64,000 bases of DNA, from the NCBI GenBank assembly GCA_003151595.1, contig PLXW01000017.1, positions 1 through 64,000 on the forward strand. Direction: 5' to 3'. A program made the position numbers and the translations under genes. The notes beneath the pieces were generated by a model that saw only the letters and a program-made list of their open reading frames with translations, ran no database searches and was not told the origin of the DNA. This document shows positions 7,950-18,000 of this stretch, piece after piece (positions within the stretch are counted from its first letter, which is position 1; each line of letters opens with the position of its first letter). The DNA is from Myxococcales bacterium. GTDB taxonomy: Bacteria > Myxococcota > Polyangia > Polyangiales > Polyangiaceae.

Positions 7950-9620
7950 ATGGCCATGAAGACGCCGCGTATGTCCGGGGTTGCGGTCAGTTCGCTGGCG
8001 CGCCTGGCGCGGAGCCGCGCTGGGGGAATCGCGCTGAAGGGGATCCTTCGAGGCGAGCTCAAGGTCGGGCAGCTCGCCGCGCTCCCCGACGCGCTGCGCG
8101 GAGACGTCCCGCTCGACACGCGACCGCTTCAAGGGCGCGCGCCGCGATCGCTGGACGACGCGCGCTTGCCCATGCCGGGCGACTCGTCGTGGGCCGGCAC
8201 CAGCAGCGCGTTCACGCGGGCGTACGCCGATGGTGCGACCACGCCGCGCGAGGTGATGGAGCGCGTGTACGTCGCGGCGCGCGAGCTCGCGGCGCGAACG
8301 CCGACCGTGGGGCCGCTGCTCGACTCGGCCGCTGCGGCGGCGATGGACGAAGCGGAAGCGTCGACCCTGCGATGGAAGGTGAAGAAAGCGCTGGGGCCGC
8401 TCGACGGCGTCCCCTTCGCCGTGAAGGAGCAGACGGCCGTGCGCGGGTTGCCGCGGAAGACCGGCGCGCCGTACTCCGACGGATCGCCGCAGCGCGAAGA
8501 CGCCACGTGCGTCGCTCGCCTGCGCGGTCGCGGCGCGATCCCGATCGGCACGACGCCGATGACCGAATGGGGAATGACCCCCATCGGCTGCAACCCGCAC
8601 CGCGCGATGCCGCGCAACCCGCACGCCACCGACTGCGTGGCCGGCGGGTCGTCGACCGGATCGGGCGTCGCCGTGGCCACGGGCCTCGTGCCGATCGCGA
8701 TCGGCGCCGACGGCGGAGGCTCGATCCGGATTCCTTCGGCGCTCAACGGCGTCTTCGGGATCAAGCCGACGTGGGGGCGCGTGAGCCGTCACGGCGATTC
8801 GTCGACCGGATCGGTGGCGCACGTGGGGCCGCTCGCCTGCTCGACGCTCGATCTCGCGCGCGCGCTCGACGTGATGGGCCCGCCCGACACGAACGATCCG
8901 CAGACCGACTTCGCGCCGCCGCTCCCACACGGCTCGCTCGAGCGCGCGCTGTCGCGCGGCGTGAAAGGGCTCCGCATCGGGATCGAAGAGCGCGAGTGGC
9001 GCGACGCGACGCGCGCCGTGGCCAAGGCGTGCGAAGACGCGGTCGAAGCCCTGGAGCGCGCGGGGGCGAAGATCGTCCAGGTGCAGATCCCGCTCGCCCG
9101 GTTCGCGCCGGCGATCGGCTACGTGACGATCGGCCTCGAGGCGCGCGTGGCCTTGAGCGAGGAGTGGCGCGACCACGGAGAAGAGATGAGCCCGGATCTG
9201 CAGGTGAGCTTCAGCGCGCTTCAGACGCTGAGCGCGGTCGACTTCCTCGACGCCTCGCGGTTGCGCGCCGGGCTGCGACGGCAGGCGCAAGCGACGTTCG
9301 CCGACGTCGATCTCCTCGCCCTCCCCACGACCGCGGCCACCGCGCCGAGCGTGACCGACGCAGAGATGGCCAGCGGCTTCGTCGACGCCAGCGCGATCGA
9401 TGCGCTCTGTCGCTTCGCCTTCTTCGCGAACCTCACCGGCCTCCCCGCAGGCTCGTGCCCCGTCGGCCGCGACGCACGCGGACTGCCGATCGGCTTTCAG
9501 CTGATCGGCGACGCCTGGGACGAAGCGACGGTGCTCGCCACGATGGCCCATCTCGAACGCCTCGGCGCGGCGAAGGCCGAGCGCCCGATCGTCGCGGTCG
9601 ACATCCTGGGTGGCCGATGA
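7950..9620 (+). CDS. Amidase signature family enzyme
   Basis: A 556-residue amidase. The Ser-cisSer-Lys machinery is complete: the lysine is K159 in FAVKEQ, the serine-rich GGSSTGSGVAVATG starts near 232, and the nucleophile is S258 in GADGGGSIRIPSA. An N-terminal extension of roughly 90 residues precedes the first typical amidase helix. The family hydrolyses aliphatic or aromatic amides or acts as transamidase; the sequence is not close enough to GatA motifs to call it that, and no GatB/C is nearby. ATG 7950 is chosen over a long upstream extension that overlaps the divergent esterase; ATG 7956 is a close alternative. Its stop overlaps the start of the small lipoprotein (ATGA). Confidence 0.88.
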   Translation: MAMKTPRMSGVAVSSLARLARSRAGGIALKGILRGELKVGQLAALPDALRGDVPLDTRPLQGRAPRSLDDARLPMPGDSSWAGTSSAFTRAYADGATTPREVMERVYVAARELAARTPTVGPLLDSAAAAAMDEAEASTLRWKVKKALGPLDGVPFAVKEQTAVRGLPRKTGAPYSDGSPQREDATCVARLRGRGAIPIGTTPMTEWGMTPIGCNPHRAMPRNPHATDCVAGGSSTGSGVAVATGLVPIAIGADGGGSIRIPSALNGVFGIKPTWGRVSRHGDSSTGSVAHVGPLACSTLDLARALDVMGPPDTNDPQTDFAPPLPHGSLERALSRGVKGLRIGIEEREWRDATRAVAKACEDAVEALERAGAKIVQVQIPLARFAPAIGYVTIGLEARVALSEEWRDHGEEMSPDLQVSFSALQTLSAVDFLDASRLRAGLRRQAQATFADVDLLALPTTAATAPSVTDAEMASGFVDASAIDALCRFAFFANLTGLPAGSCPVGRDARGLPIGFQLIGDAWDEATVLATMAHLERLGAAKAERPIVAVDILGGR

Positions 9621-9832
9621 ACCTCGCCCGCGCGCTTCTCACCGCGATCGCGATCGCCTCTCTCGCCGCCTGCGTGCTCGACCTCTCGACCCCTCCCGAG
9701 CACGCGGTCTCGCCGACGCCGACCGCGACCGCGACCGCGACCGCGACCCCGACCGCGACCGCGACCGCGACCGCGACGGGGACCGCGACCGCGACTCCCG
9801 ACGCGTCCACGCTCCCCGACGCGTCCCCCTAG
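9617..9832 (+). CDS. Small Thr-Ala repeat lipoprotein
   Basis: A 71-residue predicted lipoprotein coupled to the amidase through an ATGA overlap. The signal peptide ALLTAIAIASLAACVLD ends in the lipobox LAAC with C19 as the lipidated residue. The mature part consists of a run of Thr-Ala dipeptides encoded by a GACCGC hexanucleotide microsatellite, then PDASTLPDASP. There is no folded domain, so the product would be an unstructured lipid-anchored tail. It may be a real short lipoprotein or a remnant whose body was lost; the good lipobox favours expression. Confidence 0.6.
   Translation: MNLARALLTAIAIASLAACVLDLSTPPEHAVSPTPTATATATATPTATATATATGTATATPDASTLPDASP
9719..9795. repeat. GACCGC hexanucleotide microsatellite
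   Basis: About twelve near-perfect GACCGC units, broken by a few GACCCC and GACGGG variants, run through the lipoprotein gene. Each unit adds one Thr-Ala pair, so slippage changes protein length without shifting the frame. Confidence 0.85.
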
Positions 9833-9854
9833 CGGAGTCGCGACCGGCGCTGAG

Positions 9855-10646
9855 TCACCGCGTCGCCCAGAACAGCGTCCGCTTGAACGGGTAGAGAAAC
9901 GGGTGCTCGTCGGGGAGCTGCGCGCGCAGCGCTTCGCGGTACCGGGCGACGAAGCGCGCGAACGTGGCGTCGTCCATGCGCCTGGCGTAGTCGGTCAGCA
10001 GCGAGCCCTTCACCCACTCGACGACGTCGTCGCGCGAAGCCAGCGGGTGCGCGTACACCTGCATGCGCACGTCTTGCTCGCGGAACCCGAGTCGAAAGAG
10101 CAGCGTCGCGTACTCACCGAGCCCCAGGTTCGGAAACACGCGCGCGTAGCCGCCGAGCGCGTCTCGAAACTCCGGCTCGCGCGCCACCTCGGCGGCGACG
10201 ACATGCGACGGGTGGTCGTCGTTCGACGGGATCTGCACCGCGAGCTGCCCGCCGGGCGCGAGCATCGACGCCAGGCGCGGCAGGAGCGCGCGGTGATCGT
10301 CCACCCAGTGAAGCGCCGCGTTCGAGAACACGAGGTCCACGGGCTCCTTCGGCGACCACGCCTCGATCGTGGAGCGCTCGAAGCGCAGCCCCTCTCCCGC
10401 GTCTGCCGCGTCGCCCGCGAACGCCGCGCTCTTGGCCAGCATCGACTCGGACGCATCGACCCCGACGGTCTCGCGGGCGCCCAGCGTTCGATGCATCGCG
10501 CGCGTGAGCTCACCCGTGCCGCATCCGAGATCGACCACGCGCATCCCGTCGCGCCGCTTCACCATCGCCAGCAGGTCGAAGAAGGGGCGACTCCGCTCGT
10601 CCTTGAACCGCTCGTATTGATCCGGGCTCCACGCGCCGCCGCTCAT
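9855..10646 (-). CDS. tam: Trans-aconitate 2-methyltransferase-like SAM methyltransferase
   Basis: A 263-residue class I methyltransferase. The N-terminal WSPDQYERFKDERSRPFFDL is characteristic of trans-aconitate methyltransferase, which methylates this spontaneous aconitate isomer and prevents inhibition of the TCA cycle. Motif I VVDLGCGTGELTRAM and motif IV DLVFSNAALHWVDDH are intact, as is the LAPGGQLAVQIPSNDDHPSH loop. Length matches E. coli Tam. It follows the cysteine-rich lipoprotein gene by 40 bp on the same strand. Confidence 0.88.
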   Translation of the reverse strand: MSGGAWSPDQYERFKDERSRPFFDLLAMVKRRDGMRVVDLGCGTGELTRAMHRTLGARETVGVDASESMLAKSAAFAGDAADAGEGLRFERSTIEAWSPKEPVDLVFSNAALHWVDDHRALLPRLASMLAPGGQLAVQIPSNDDHPSHVVAAEVAREPEFRDALGGYARVFPNLGLGEYATLLFRLGFREQDVRMQVYAHPLASRDDVVEWVKGSLLTDYARRMDDATFARFVARYREALRAQLPDEHPFLYPFKRTLFWATR

Positions 10647-10686
10647 GCGAGCCTCACGCGACTAGCTTACGCGCAGAGCGAACTCC

Positions 10687-12294
10687 TTACAGCGACTGCG
10701 TGCAGAACGAATCGGTCGAGCACGACGACGAGCACTGCTGCGTGCAGATGCAGGTCTGGAGGTTCTCGGCTTCGGTCATGCCGGTCGAGTACTGGATCTG
10801 GCAGTTCGACTGGCAGGTCGTGTCGCCGGTCGCGCAGTTGGTCATGCACGACGAGTAGTTGCTGCAGTTGGCGTCGTTGGTGCACGCCGTGTACTGCGTC
10901 GCACACGCCCCTGATTCGGCCGTCGTCTCGCACGAGCTGCACGTGGTGCCCGACGTGGTGATGCACTCGTAGTCGGAGCACGTGTAGCCGTTCGGGCAGA
11001 TGTGTCCGCACGAGCCGCAGTCGGTGTTCGCGGTGGCGAGGTTCTGGCAGCCATCGGTGCAGCTCGTGAGCGTGCCGCACTGCGCGGTGGTGCCGAAGCA
11101 GTTGCCGCCGGAGCAGTAGTCGCCAAGCGGGCAGACGTGGCCACAGCTGCCGCAGTTCGACGCCGAGATGGTGAGGTCGACGCAGCCTGTGCTGCACATC
11201 GTCTCGGTGACGCCGCCGGTGCCGGTGGCGCCGCACCCTTCGAACGAGAACGACTCGGTCGACGACGTCGTCAGCTCGAGGAAGCCGATCGGCTGCACGG
11301 TCGCCGTCGTGAGGGCGCCCTGGGTCTTGGCGTCCTTGTGGACGTCGTTGTGCTCGCGCGTGACGCTCAGCGAGATCGACTGCGTGCCCGAGCCGAGCAC
11401 GGCGTTCACGACCTCGCGCGGGACGTCGAAGTGGCCGGACGAATCGGTCGCCGGGCACTGCGCCATCCCCAGGGGGCCGCTCACGCTCACGATGATCGAG
11501 TCGTTGCCCGGCGCCCACCCCACGGGGATCGATCCCGAGCCCCACACCTGCGTCGCCGAGAGCGTGGAGAGCGCGGGCGACGTCTGCATGAACGTCGTTG
11601 CCGTGAACTTCTCATCGAACGCCGCGAACCCGGCGCCCGTCGCGCCCGAGCCCTGCACTTCGAGCTGCGCGCCCGCGAGGAAGAGCGACCCGCTTCCGGT
11701 GGTCTCGAACGAGTACGGCGGGTAGAGCGTGAGCGGCGTGGTCGTCCCGGCGAAGGCCAGCGCGCCGGCGTTGAACGATTCGATCTTGCGGCACGCCTGC
11801 GAGCCGTTGGTCGGGAAGTAGCACTCTTCGTCGGTCGCGCACTGCTCGGTGCACGGCGTCTGACAGGTCCAGCCGGCGTTGCAGGAAGCGTCGAGGATGC
11901 ACGTCGCCAGCGAGCCCGTTCCGCACTGCGGTGCGACTTGCCCTTCGCACGTCGCGGCCAACGGGACGGTGCACCCGGAGAGGTTCCTCGTGCACGTCGC
12001 CCCCTGCGTGGCGTCGGGGATGAAGCTCGCCGAGACGAACGGCGTCGGGTTCGACCCGCCCGACTGGTGCGACTCGCCGAGCGCGATGACGCCGAGCGCG
12101 TGCGGCGGATCGTTCGACGTGATGACGCCCCCGTCACCGGTGCCGCCGCCGTCCTGATCCCCTGAAAAGAGCGGCCCCTTCGACGAGCTGGAGCTACAGC
12201 CGACGCTGGCGAGGCCGAGCGCGACGCCGAGCAAAGCCAGCGTGGACGGGAAGATAGACGACGAAAGCGGCGAATGATTCAAGCCGAGCTTCAT
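10687..12294 (-). CDS. Cysteine-rich lipoprotein with NCGSCG modules
   Basis: About 535 residues. The signal peptide ends in the lipobox ASVGC near residue 32, followed by a Ser/Gly/Asp linker. An N-terminal beta-rich region (about 60-310) carries scattered cysteines. The middle (about 370-440) has two CGSCG-type modules of the pattern ASNCGSCGHVCPLGDYCSGG and DCGSCGHICPNGYTCSD, a disulfide-rich unit repeated in many myxobacterial surface proteins. The C-terminus is another cysteine cluster, ending CTQQCSSSCSTDSFCTQSL. Function is unknown; an outer-membrane surface location is likely. The ATG at 12294 is chosen because the long upstream extension would overlap the divergent AAA gene and lacks a signal peptide. 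Confidence 0.75.
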   Translation of the reverse strand: MKLGLNHSPLSSSIFPSTLALLGVALGLASVGCSSSSSKGPLFSGDQDGGGTGDGGVITSNDPPHALGVIALGESHQSGGSNPTPFVSASFIPDATQGATCTRNLSGCTVPLAATCEGQVAPQCGTGSLATCILDASCNAGWTCQTPCTEQCATDEECYFPTNGSQACRKIESFNAGALAFAGTTTPLTLYPPYSFETTGSGSLFLAGAQLEVQGSGATGAGFAAFDEKFTATTFMQTSPALSTLSATQVWGSGSIPVGWAPGNDSIIVSVSGPLGMAQCPATDSSGHFDVPREVVNAVLGSGTQSISLSVTREHNDVHKDAKTQGALTTATVQPIGFLELTTSSTESFSFEGCGATGTGGVTETMCSTGCVDLTISASNCGSCGHVCPLGDYCSGGNCFGTTAQCGTLTSCTDGCQNLATANTDCGSCGHICPNGYTCSDYECITTSGTTCSSCETTAESGACATQYTACTNDANCSNYSSCMTNCATGDTTCQSNCQIQYSTGMTEAENLQTCICTQQCSSSCSTDSFCTQSL

Positions 12295-12378
12295 GGGGGA
12301 AGGTCCTCGCCCTCTTCCTACGCAGGCGGCCGGTGGTTCTTCCCCACCCCAGGCGCAGGCGTGCGGTAGAAAAGCCGT

Positions 12379-13728
12379 ATGACCGCGTCGGTGTTGCCGC
12401 TGGAGGAGCTTCGTCGCTTCGTTCGGAACTGTGACCCGCAACGCCCGTTGGATGCCGACGACCCGCTCTACGTCGCGTTCGACGAGGGGACGCCCACCCG
12501 CGGGACCAGCCATACGAGCTGCATCCAGGCGCTCCGCCGCTTCATCTACTTGAAGGACGAGAGCTGTCAGCTCTTCACCGGCTTCCCCGGCACCGGCAAG
12601 ACCACCGAGCTTCGCCGCCTCCGCGCACAGCTGGCCGACGCGCGCGACCTGCCGACGCACGCCGTGTACGTCGACTTCGAGGAGTACCTCGATCGCTACA
12701 CGCCGGCGTCGATCACCGACGTGCTCCGCATCGTGGCGTACGCGCTCGATCGCGAAGCAACGGTCGCCGAAGGGAAAGACCCCGACACCGAGCCGGGCTA
12801 CGCGCGCCGCTTCTGGGAGTTCCTGAAGCAGACCGACGTGACCCTGGCCCGACTCGACCTCCACCTCGCCGGGCAGGTGGTGATGCTCGAGATGAAGAAC
12901 AACCCGAGCTTCCGTCAGAAGGTGGAAGACGCGCTCTCGTCGCGCTTCCAGCAGTTCGCGACCGAGGCCACCGCGGCGATGAGCGAGGCGGTCGTGCGCC
13001 TGCGCCGCGCGAAGGAGACGCACGCCGAGCGCGTGGTGGTGATCGCCGACGGGCTCGAGAAGTTCACGCCGCTCCGCGAAGAAGATCGCGACACGATGGA
13101 GGCCAGCGTCGAGAGCCTGTTCGTGCAGCACGCGCGGCTGCTCCGACTGCCGTGCCACGTCATCTACACGTTCCCGCTGTGGCTTCGCTTCCGCGTCGCC
13201 GAGCTGGGGAGCCTCTACGACAGCCAGCCGCTCGTCTTGCCGATGGTGAAGATCGGCGAGCGCGACGGCACGAAGTACGAGGTGGGGATCGAGAAGCTGC
13301 GCGAGCTGGTGCGGCGGCGAATCGACGAAGACCACGTGCTCGGCGGCGCGACGTCGGGGCTGCTCACCTCTCTGGTGCTGGCCTCGGGCGGGTACCCGCG
13401 CGATCTGCTGCGGATGATGCGCGAGGTGCTGGTGCGCGGAGACACGTTCCCCGTGGCGCCGAAGGTGGTGTCGCGCGTGATCGACGATCTGGCGCGCGAG
13501 TACGCCGTGATCGTGCGCGGGACGCACGTTCCGATGCTGCGCGCGCTCGCCGGCGCGCATCGCATGCCGCAGGGGGACTCGAGCGAAGTGGCGGCGTTCG
13601 GGCGCCTGCTCGAGAAGTGGCTGGTGCTCGCGTACCGCGACGACGACGAGTGGTACGACCTTCATCCGCTGGTGAAGCGCGCGCCGCTCATGGCCGCGGC
13701 CGTCGGCGAAGGCGAGAAGAGCGCGTGA
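12379..13728 (+). CDS. AAA-type P-loop ATPase
   Basis: A 449-residue ATPase. Walker A is GFPGTGKTT at 68-76 and Walker B is VVVIADGLEKF with D224. Preceding it, EGTPTRGTSHTSCIQALRRF and the sentence-like LKDESCQLFTGFPG loading region fit the AAA/STAND-like ATPases used in signalling and defence; the C-terminal half looks like a winged-helix/lid region (RDLLRMMREVLVRGD). Its stop overlaps the GTG start of the TPR gene (GTGA), so the two form a translationally coupled pair. The role is unknown; the two-gene layout is like a split NLR-type sensor, but this is inference. Confidence 0.75.
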   Translation: MTASVLPLEELRRFVRNCDPQRPLDADDPLYVAFDEGTPTRGTSHTSCIQALRRFIYLKDESCQLFTGFPGTGKTTELRRLRAQLADARDLPTHAVYVDFEEYLDRYTPASITDVLRIVAYALDREATVAEGKDPDTEPGYARRFWEFLKQTDVTLARLDLHLAGQVVMLEMKNNPSFRQKVEDALSSRFQQFATEATAAMSEAVVRLRRAKETHAERVVVIADGLEKFTPLREEDRDTMEASVESLFVQHARLLRLPCHVIYTFPLWLRFRVAELGSLYDSQPLVLPMVKIGERDGTKYEVGIEKLRELVRRRIDEDHVLGGATSGLLTSLVLASGGYPRDLLRMMREVLVRGDTFPVAPKVVSRVIDDLAREYAVIVRGTHVPMLRALAGAHRMPQGDSSEVAAFGRLLEKWLVLAYRDDDEWYDLHPLVKRAPLMAAAVGEGEKSA

Positions 13729-15032
13729 AGATCACGCCTTCGATCGCGGCGGCGTTCGAGTCGATCGCGCGATCGATGGCGCTCATGGACGGCTTCTCGC
13801 TGATCCCGGTGGAAGTGACGGGTCCGGATCTCGGACGCGCGCTGGCCGCGTGGCTGGGCGAGCGCGATTTGAAGACGCGCGTGCTGGAGCCGGTCGACGA
13901 GCCGGGGTGGCGCGCGATCGTGGCCAGCGTGCTCGACGACGCCGACGAAGCGGACGCGCGAAAGACGACGATGGTGCTCGGGCCGCGCGCGCTCGCGCCG
14001 GGAATGGCCGCGGGCCTCTCGCTCCTGAACCAGCGACGCGACTCGATCGTGAGCGGGCTCGCGCATCCTCTTCTGTGGTGCGGGCCGCAGGAGTTCTTGA
14101 AGGCGACGTGGGAGCGCGCGCCGGACCTGTGGTCGATCCGGGGGATGACGCATCGGGTGCTGGCGACGTCGCGCGCGCCGGCAGAGAGTCCGCTGTGGCC
14201 GGGGATCGTCGTGCGCGATTCACCGGAGCGATTGCGCGAGACGCTGGAGTCGGCGCGGTCGCAGGGGGACGCGGCGATGATCGCGCGCGTCTCGGTGCAG
14301 CTCGCCGAGGCGCTGCTGGCGTCGGGCGAGTTCGGGGAGGCGAACGAGGTGATCGCGCGGGCGCGTGAAGAAGCGATCGACGGAGGGACGCTTGCGCTGC
14401 TCGAGGCGCGCGCGGCGAGCGCGCTGGGCGATGCGGCGCGTGCGAGAGGCGCGCTCGACGACGCGATCAAGCGCGCGTCGACGCCGCCGGCCCACGCGGC
14501 GGTCACGCGCGGGAACCTCGGCCTCCGTGAAGACGCGACGCGCGCGCTGCACGAGTACGAAGAGGCGATCACGGGGGCACGCGCGACGGGCGACAAGCGA
14601 AACGAAGCGGTGGCGCTGGCGGATCTGGGCGTGGCGCAGCTGGCCCTCGGTCTCGCGGACGACGCGCTCGCGAACCTGGAGACGGCGCGCGCGATCCTGC
14701 GCGACGTGGGCGACGAGCGGGGCGAAGCGCGGACGCTCGCTCACGTGGGGCGCGCGCACGCCGCGCTGTTCGACGCGCGCACGGCGGCGGCGTGCTTCGA
14801 GGAGGCGCTCGATCTCGTGCGCGACCAGGGGGACGTGCGCGGCGAGGCGCGCGTGCGTTGTCATCTGGCGCGGGCGTACGTGGAGATCGGCGACGCCGAG
14901 AAGGCGCGCGAAGACGCGGCGCAGGCGCTCGTGCTGGCGCGAAAGAGCGGAGACGAGCAGCTCGTCGCGCGCGCGGAAGACGCGTTGGCCGAGGCCGACG
15001 CCGCCGGCGCGAGCGATGCTCAGCTTCCCTGA
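13725..15032 (+). CDS. TPR protein with STAND-associated N-terminal domain
   Basis: A 435-residue protein starting at a GTG that overlaps the preceding stop. Residues about 1-150 contain LNQRRDSIVSGLAHPLLW and APDLWSIRGMTHRV, a motif pair I recognise from the region that precedes tetratricopeptide repeats in many bacterial STAND/NLR-like proteins. The rest (about 165-430) is a series of TPRs (for example EARTLAHVGRAHAALFDARTA and ARVRCHLARAYVEIGDAEKA). Such TPR domains bind partner proteins. It most likely works with the ATPase encoded just upstream. There is no membrane segment. Confidence 0.7.
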   Translation: MKITPSIAAAFESIARSMALMDGFSLIPVEVTGPDLGRALAAWLGERDLKTRVLEPVDEPGWRAIVASVLDDADEADARKTTMVLGPRALAPGMAAGLSLLNQRRDSIVSGLAHPLLWCGPQEFLKATWERAPDLWSIRGMTHRVLATSRAPAESPLWPGIVVRDSPERLRETLESARSQGDAAMIARVSVQLAEALLASGEFGEANEVIARAREEAIDGGTLALLEARAASALGDAARARGALDDAIKRASTPPAHAAVTRGNLGLREDATRALHEYEEAITGARATGDKRNEAVALADLGVAQLALGLADDALANLETARAILRDVGDERGEARTLAHVGRAHAALFDARTAAACFEEALDLVRDQGDVRGEARVRCHLARAYVEIGDAEKAREDAAQALVLARKSGDEQLVARAEDALAEADAAGASDAQLP

Positions 15033-15035
15033 GGG

Positions 15036-18000
15036 TCAGAGCCCCGCCGCGAATCGCGACGGCGCGTGCGCGAGGAGCTCCTCCACGTCGCGAAGCGCCT
15101 TCGTCGCGAGCGGGCTACCGGTCTTCTCGTAGCAGACCGCGCGTCGCTGAAGGCTCGCCAGCTCCCAGACCGGATACGGCTCCGCGCCCTCGTACGCGGC
15201 GCGGCACCGCGCGAAATCGCCGACCGCGGCGCTCGTCTTCGCGAGGGTCGCGAGACGTGTCCGGTCGAGACCCATGGCGGCGAAGGGCTGGGCCATCGCG
15301 TCGAGGAGCGCCGGCGCATGCACCGGCTCTCGGATCGCGAAATCGCTCGCGGCCTCGAGCGTGCGCTTCGCGAGCGGTCGGAAGACCCACGGGTCGTCGC
15401 GGAACCGCACGAACGCGTCGCGGAGCTCACCGCCGCACGAAGGCACGTGCGCCAGGCAAGACGCGCGCGCACGCACGCACGCCGCTTCCGTCGGGGACGA
15501 GAGTGCGAGCGCGTCGACGTAGCCGGCCGCCGCGGGGTCGGACGCTTCCGTGAATGACTCGGCGACGAGCAGGATCTCGATCGGCGAGCGAGGCGCGCTC
15601 GCCTGCGAGCGCCACGTGCGCGCCGCGAAGGAGAGATCGCCCGCGATGTACGCGAGCTTCGCGCGCGTACGCGCGGCCACGTCGGTCGGAGCGCCCGCGA
15701 TCGGCGACGGGGGAACCTCCTCCGCGACGCGGCTCGACGCGGTCTCCTCGCCAACGCGCGCGAGATCGATCTCCCCCGGCGCGATCGGCGGCGTGTCGGC
15801 GTGCATCTGTCGCGCGACGGCGACGACGTCGGCGACGTCGAAGAGCCCACGCTTCCCGAGCGTCCGCGCGAAGCTGAACTCGAGCGCGTTCGTGTCGTCG
15901 CCGTTGAACGCGCCGTCCGCGCGCTCGACGATCGTTCGCACGAGCGCGTCACCCGCTCGAAAATGGGCGACGACCCCCTCGAGATCGTCCACCGCCCACG
16001 CGGCGAGAAAGCCGTCGTGGAACCCCGGCTCGGCGAGCCTGCGACGCAGCGCGGGGGCGTTCCACTCCGGCGCGTGGTTGCCGGCCACGATGAGAAGGTC
16101 GTTCGGCATGAGCTCCCAGACCTCCGCGTACGGAAAGACCGAGCCGAGCGTGGCGAGGACGAGCCGCACGGTCGCCGCGTCGACCTCGTAGCCTTGCAGC
16201 CACTGCGCGAAGAGGCCGTCCTCGCCGAGCCTCACGCGGATCGATCGATAGAACTCCTGCGTGTAGAGCGCCGCGACGCCGGCGCGGTACGGGTTCGACG
16301 GCTCGGAGAAGATCACGTCGTACGTCTCTCGCGACGCGAGCAACACCTCGCGCCCGTCGGCCTCGACGACGTGGACCTTCGGGTCGTCGAGGGCGCCGTG
16401 ATTCACGGCCGCCGAGCGGCGCGCCATCTCCAGCGTCGCGGGCTCGACTTCGGCCACGTCGACGCGCTCGATCGACGGCACCGCGGCGAGCCATCCCGCC
16501 GTGCACCCCGTGGCCATGCCGATGACGAAGGCGCGCTTCGGATTCGGGTGCAGCAGCGCAGGGAGGAGTCCCCCTCCCACTTGGGTCGCGGCGTCTCCGC
16601 GGGCCGTGCCGTCGACCTTCCCCCCGATGACGAGCGACAGATCGTCCTCCCTCAGGATCGCGACGCTCGCCTCGCGGCCGTCGGCTTCCCAGAGCGTGGC
16701 GGCTCGCGCCGCGTTTCGTTCGGCGTGCGCGTGGTTCGGTTCGGCGTACGTGTCGACGTTCGCGCGCCCCGCGCCGATCCCTCGGTGACGCCAGAGCGCC
16801 GTCGGCCCCGTCGCCGCGAGAAGAAGCGAGGCCGCCGTGGCCACGACGAGAGGCGCGATGAGCCCTCTCCGCCGCCGTTCGCGCAGCGAAGAGACGACGA
16901 CGGCGGCGAGCGCCAGCGCGACGAGGAGCGCGGTCGCGAGGCGCCAGCAACCGAGCGCGGAGAGGAGCGTCATGAGCCCGAAGCCACCGGCGATCGCGCC
17001 GGCGATCGCGCCGAGCGTATTGGCCGCGTATACCTCGCCGATCGAGCGCCCGAGCCCGACCCCCTCGGCGAGCGCGATGAGGAGCGGGAACTGGTACCCG
17101 GCGACGAGCGCGGCCGGCACGACCACCACGGCGGCGACGATCCCGATCGACGTCGCGTATCCCGCGAGCCCGAAGTCGGCGAGTGGGCGGAGGCGAAGCG
17201 CGAGGAGCGCGATCTGATCGCCCAGCGCGAACGGCAGCGCGAGGCCGAGCCCCTCGAACGCGCACGACAGCGCAAACGCAGCGAGCGTCGCGGGACGGCG
17301 CGCGTGGTGACGCGCGTAGAGGAGCCCGCCGCAGCCGATACCGGCGAGCGCGAGCGCGAGGACGAGCCCGAAGGTGAAGACCGTGCCGCCCACCAGCGGC
17401 GCAAGCATCCGGTAGTCGACGAGCTCCATCAGAAAGAAGGCAAAGCCGACGACCGCGCTCGCGAAGAGAACGAACCCGCGCGGGACGAGCGAAGACGCGG
17501 CCGTCGCGTTCGCGGCGGGCGGCGCGTCGTCGTGCGCTTCCGCGGGCGCTGGCGATGGGCGCGCGTCGCGAGCGAGCGAGCGCGCAGCCACGGCGACCAG
17601 CAGATTCACCAGGCACGCGAGCCACAGCGTGAGGCGGTTTCCGAACACTTCGATCGAGAGGAACGTCGCGACGATCGCCCCCGCCACCGCGCCGAGCGTG
17701 TTCACGCCGTAGAGCAATCCGACGCGCGCGCTCGCGTCGCTGCGCGCAGCCGCGCGCGCCGCAGCGGGGAGAGTGCCCCCCATGGCCACGGTCGGGACGC
17801 CGAGGACGAGCGTGGCCAGCACGAGCCGGACGACGGTGGCCCCCGCCGTCGACAGGACGGCGCTCCCGCCGAGAGCGACATAGATCTGGCGCGCGACGAC
17901 GACGAGCAGAGGCGTCACCGATGCCGCTACGGCGACGACGGCCTCCAGGCGCGCGTAGAGCGCGAGCGGGTTCGCGTGAGCGTCCGCGCGCCGTCCGAAC

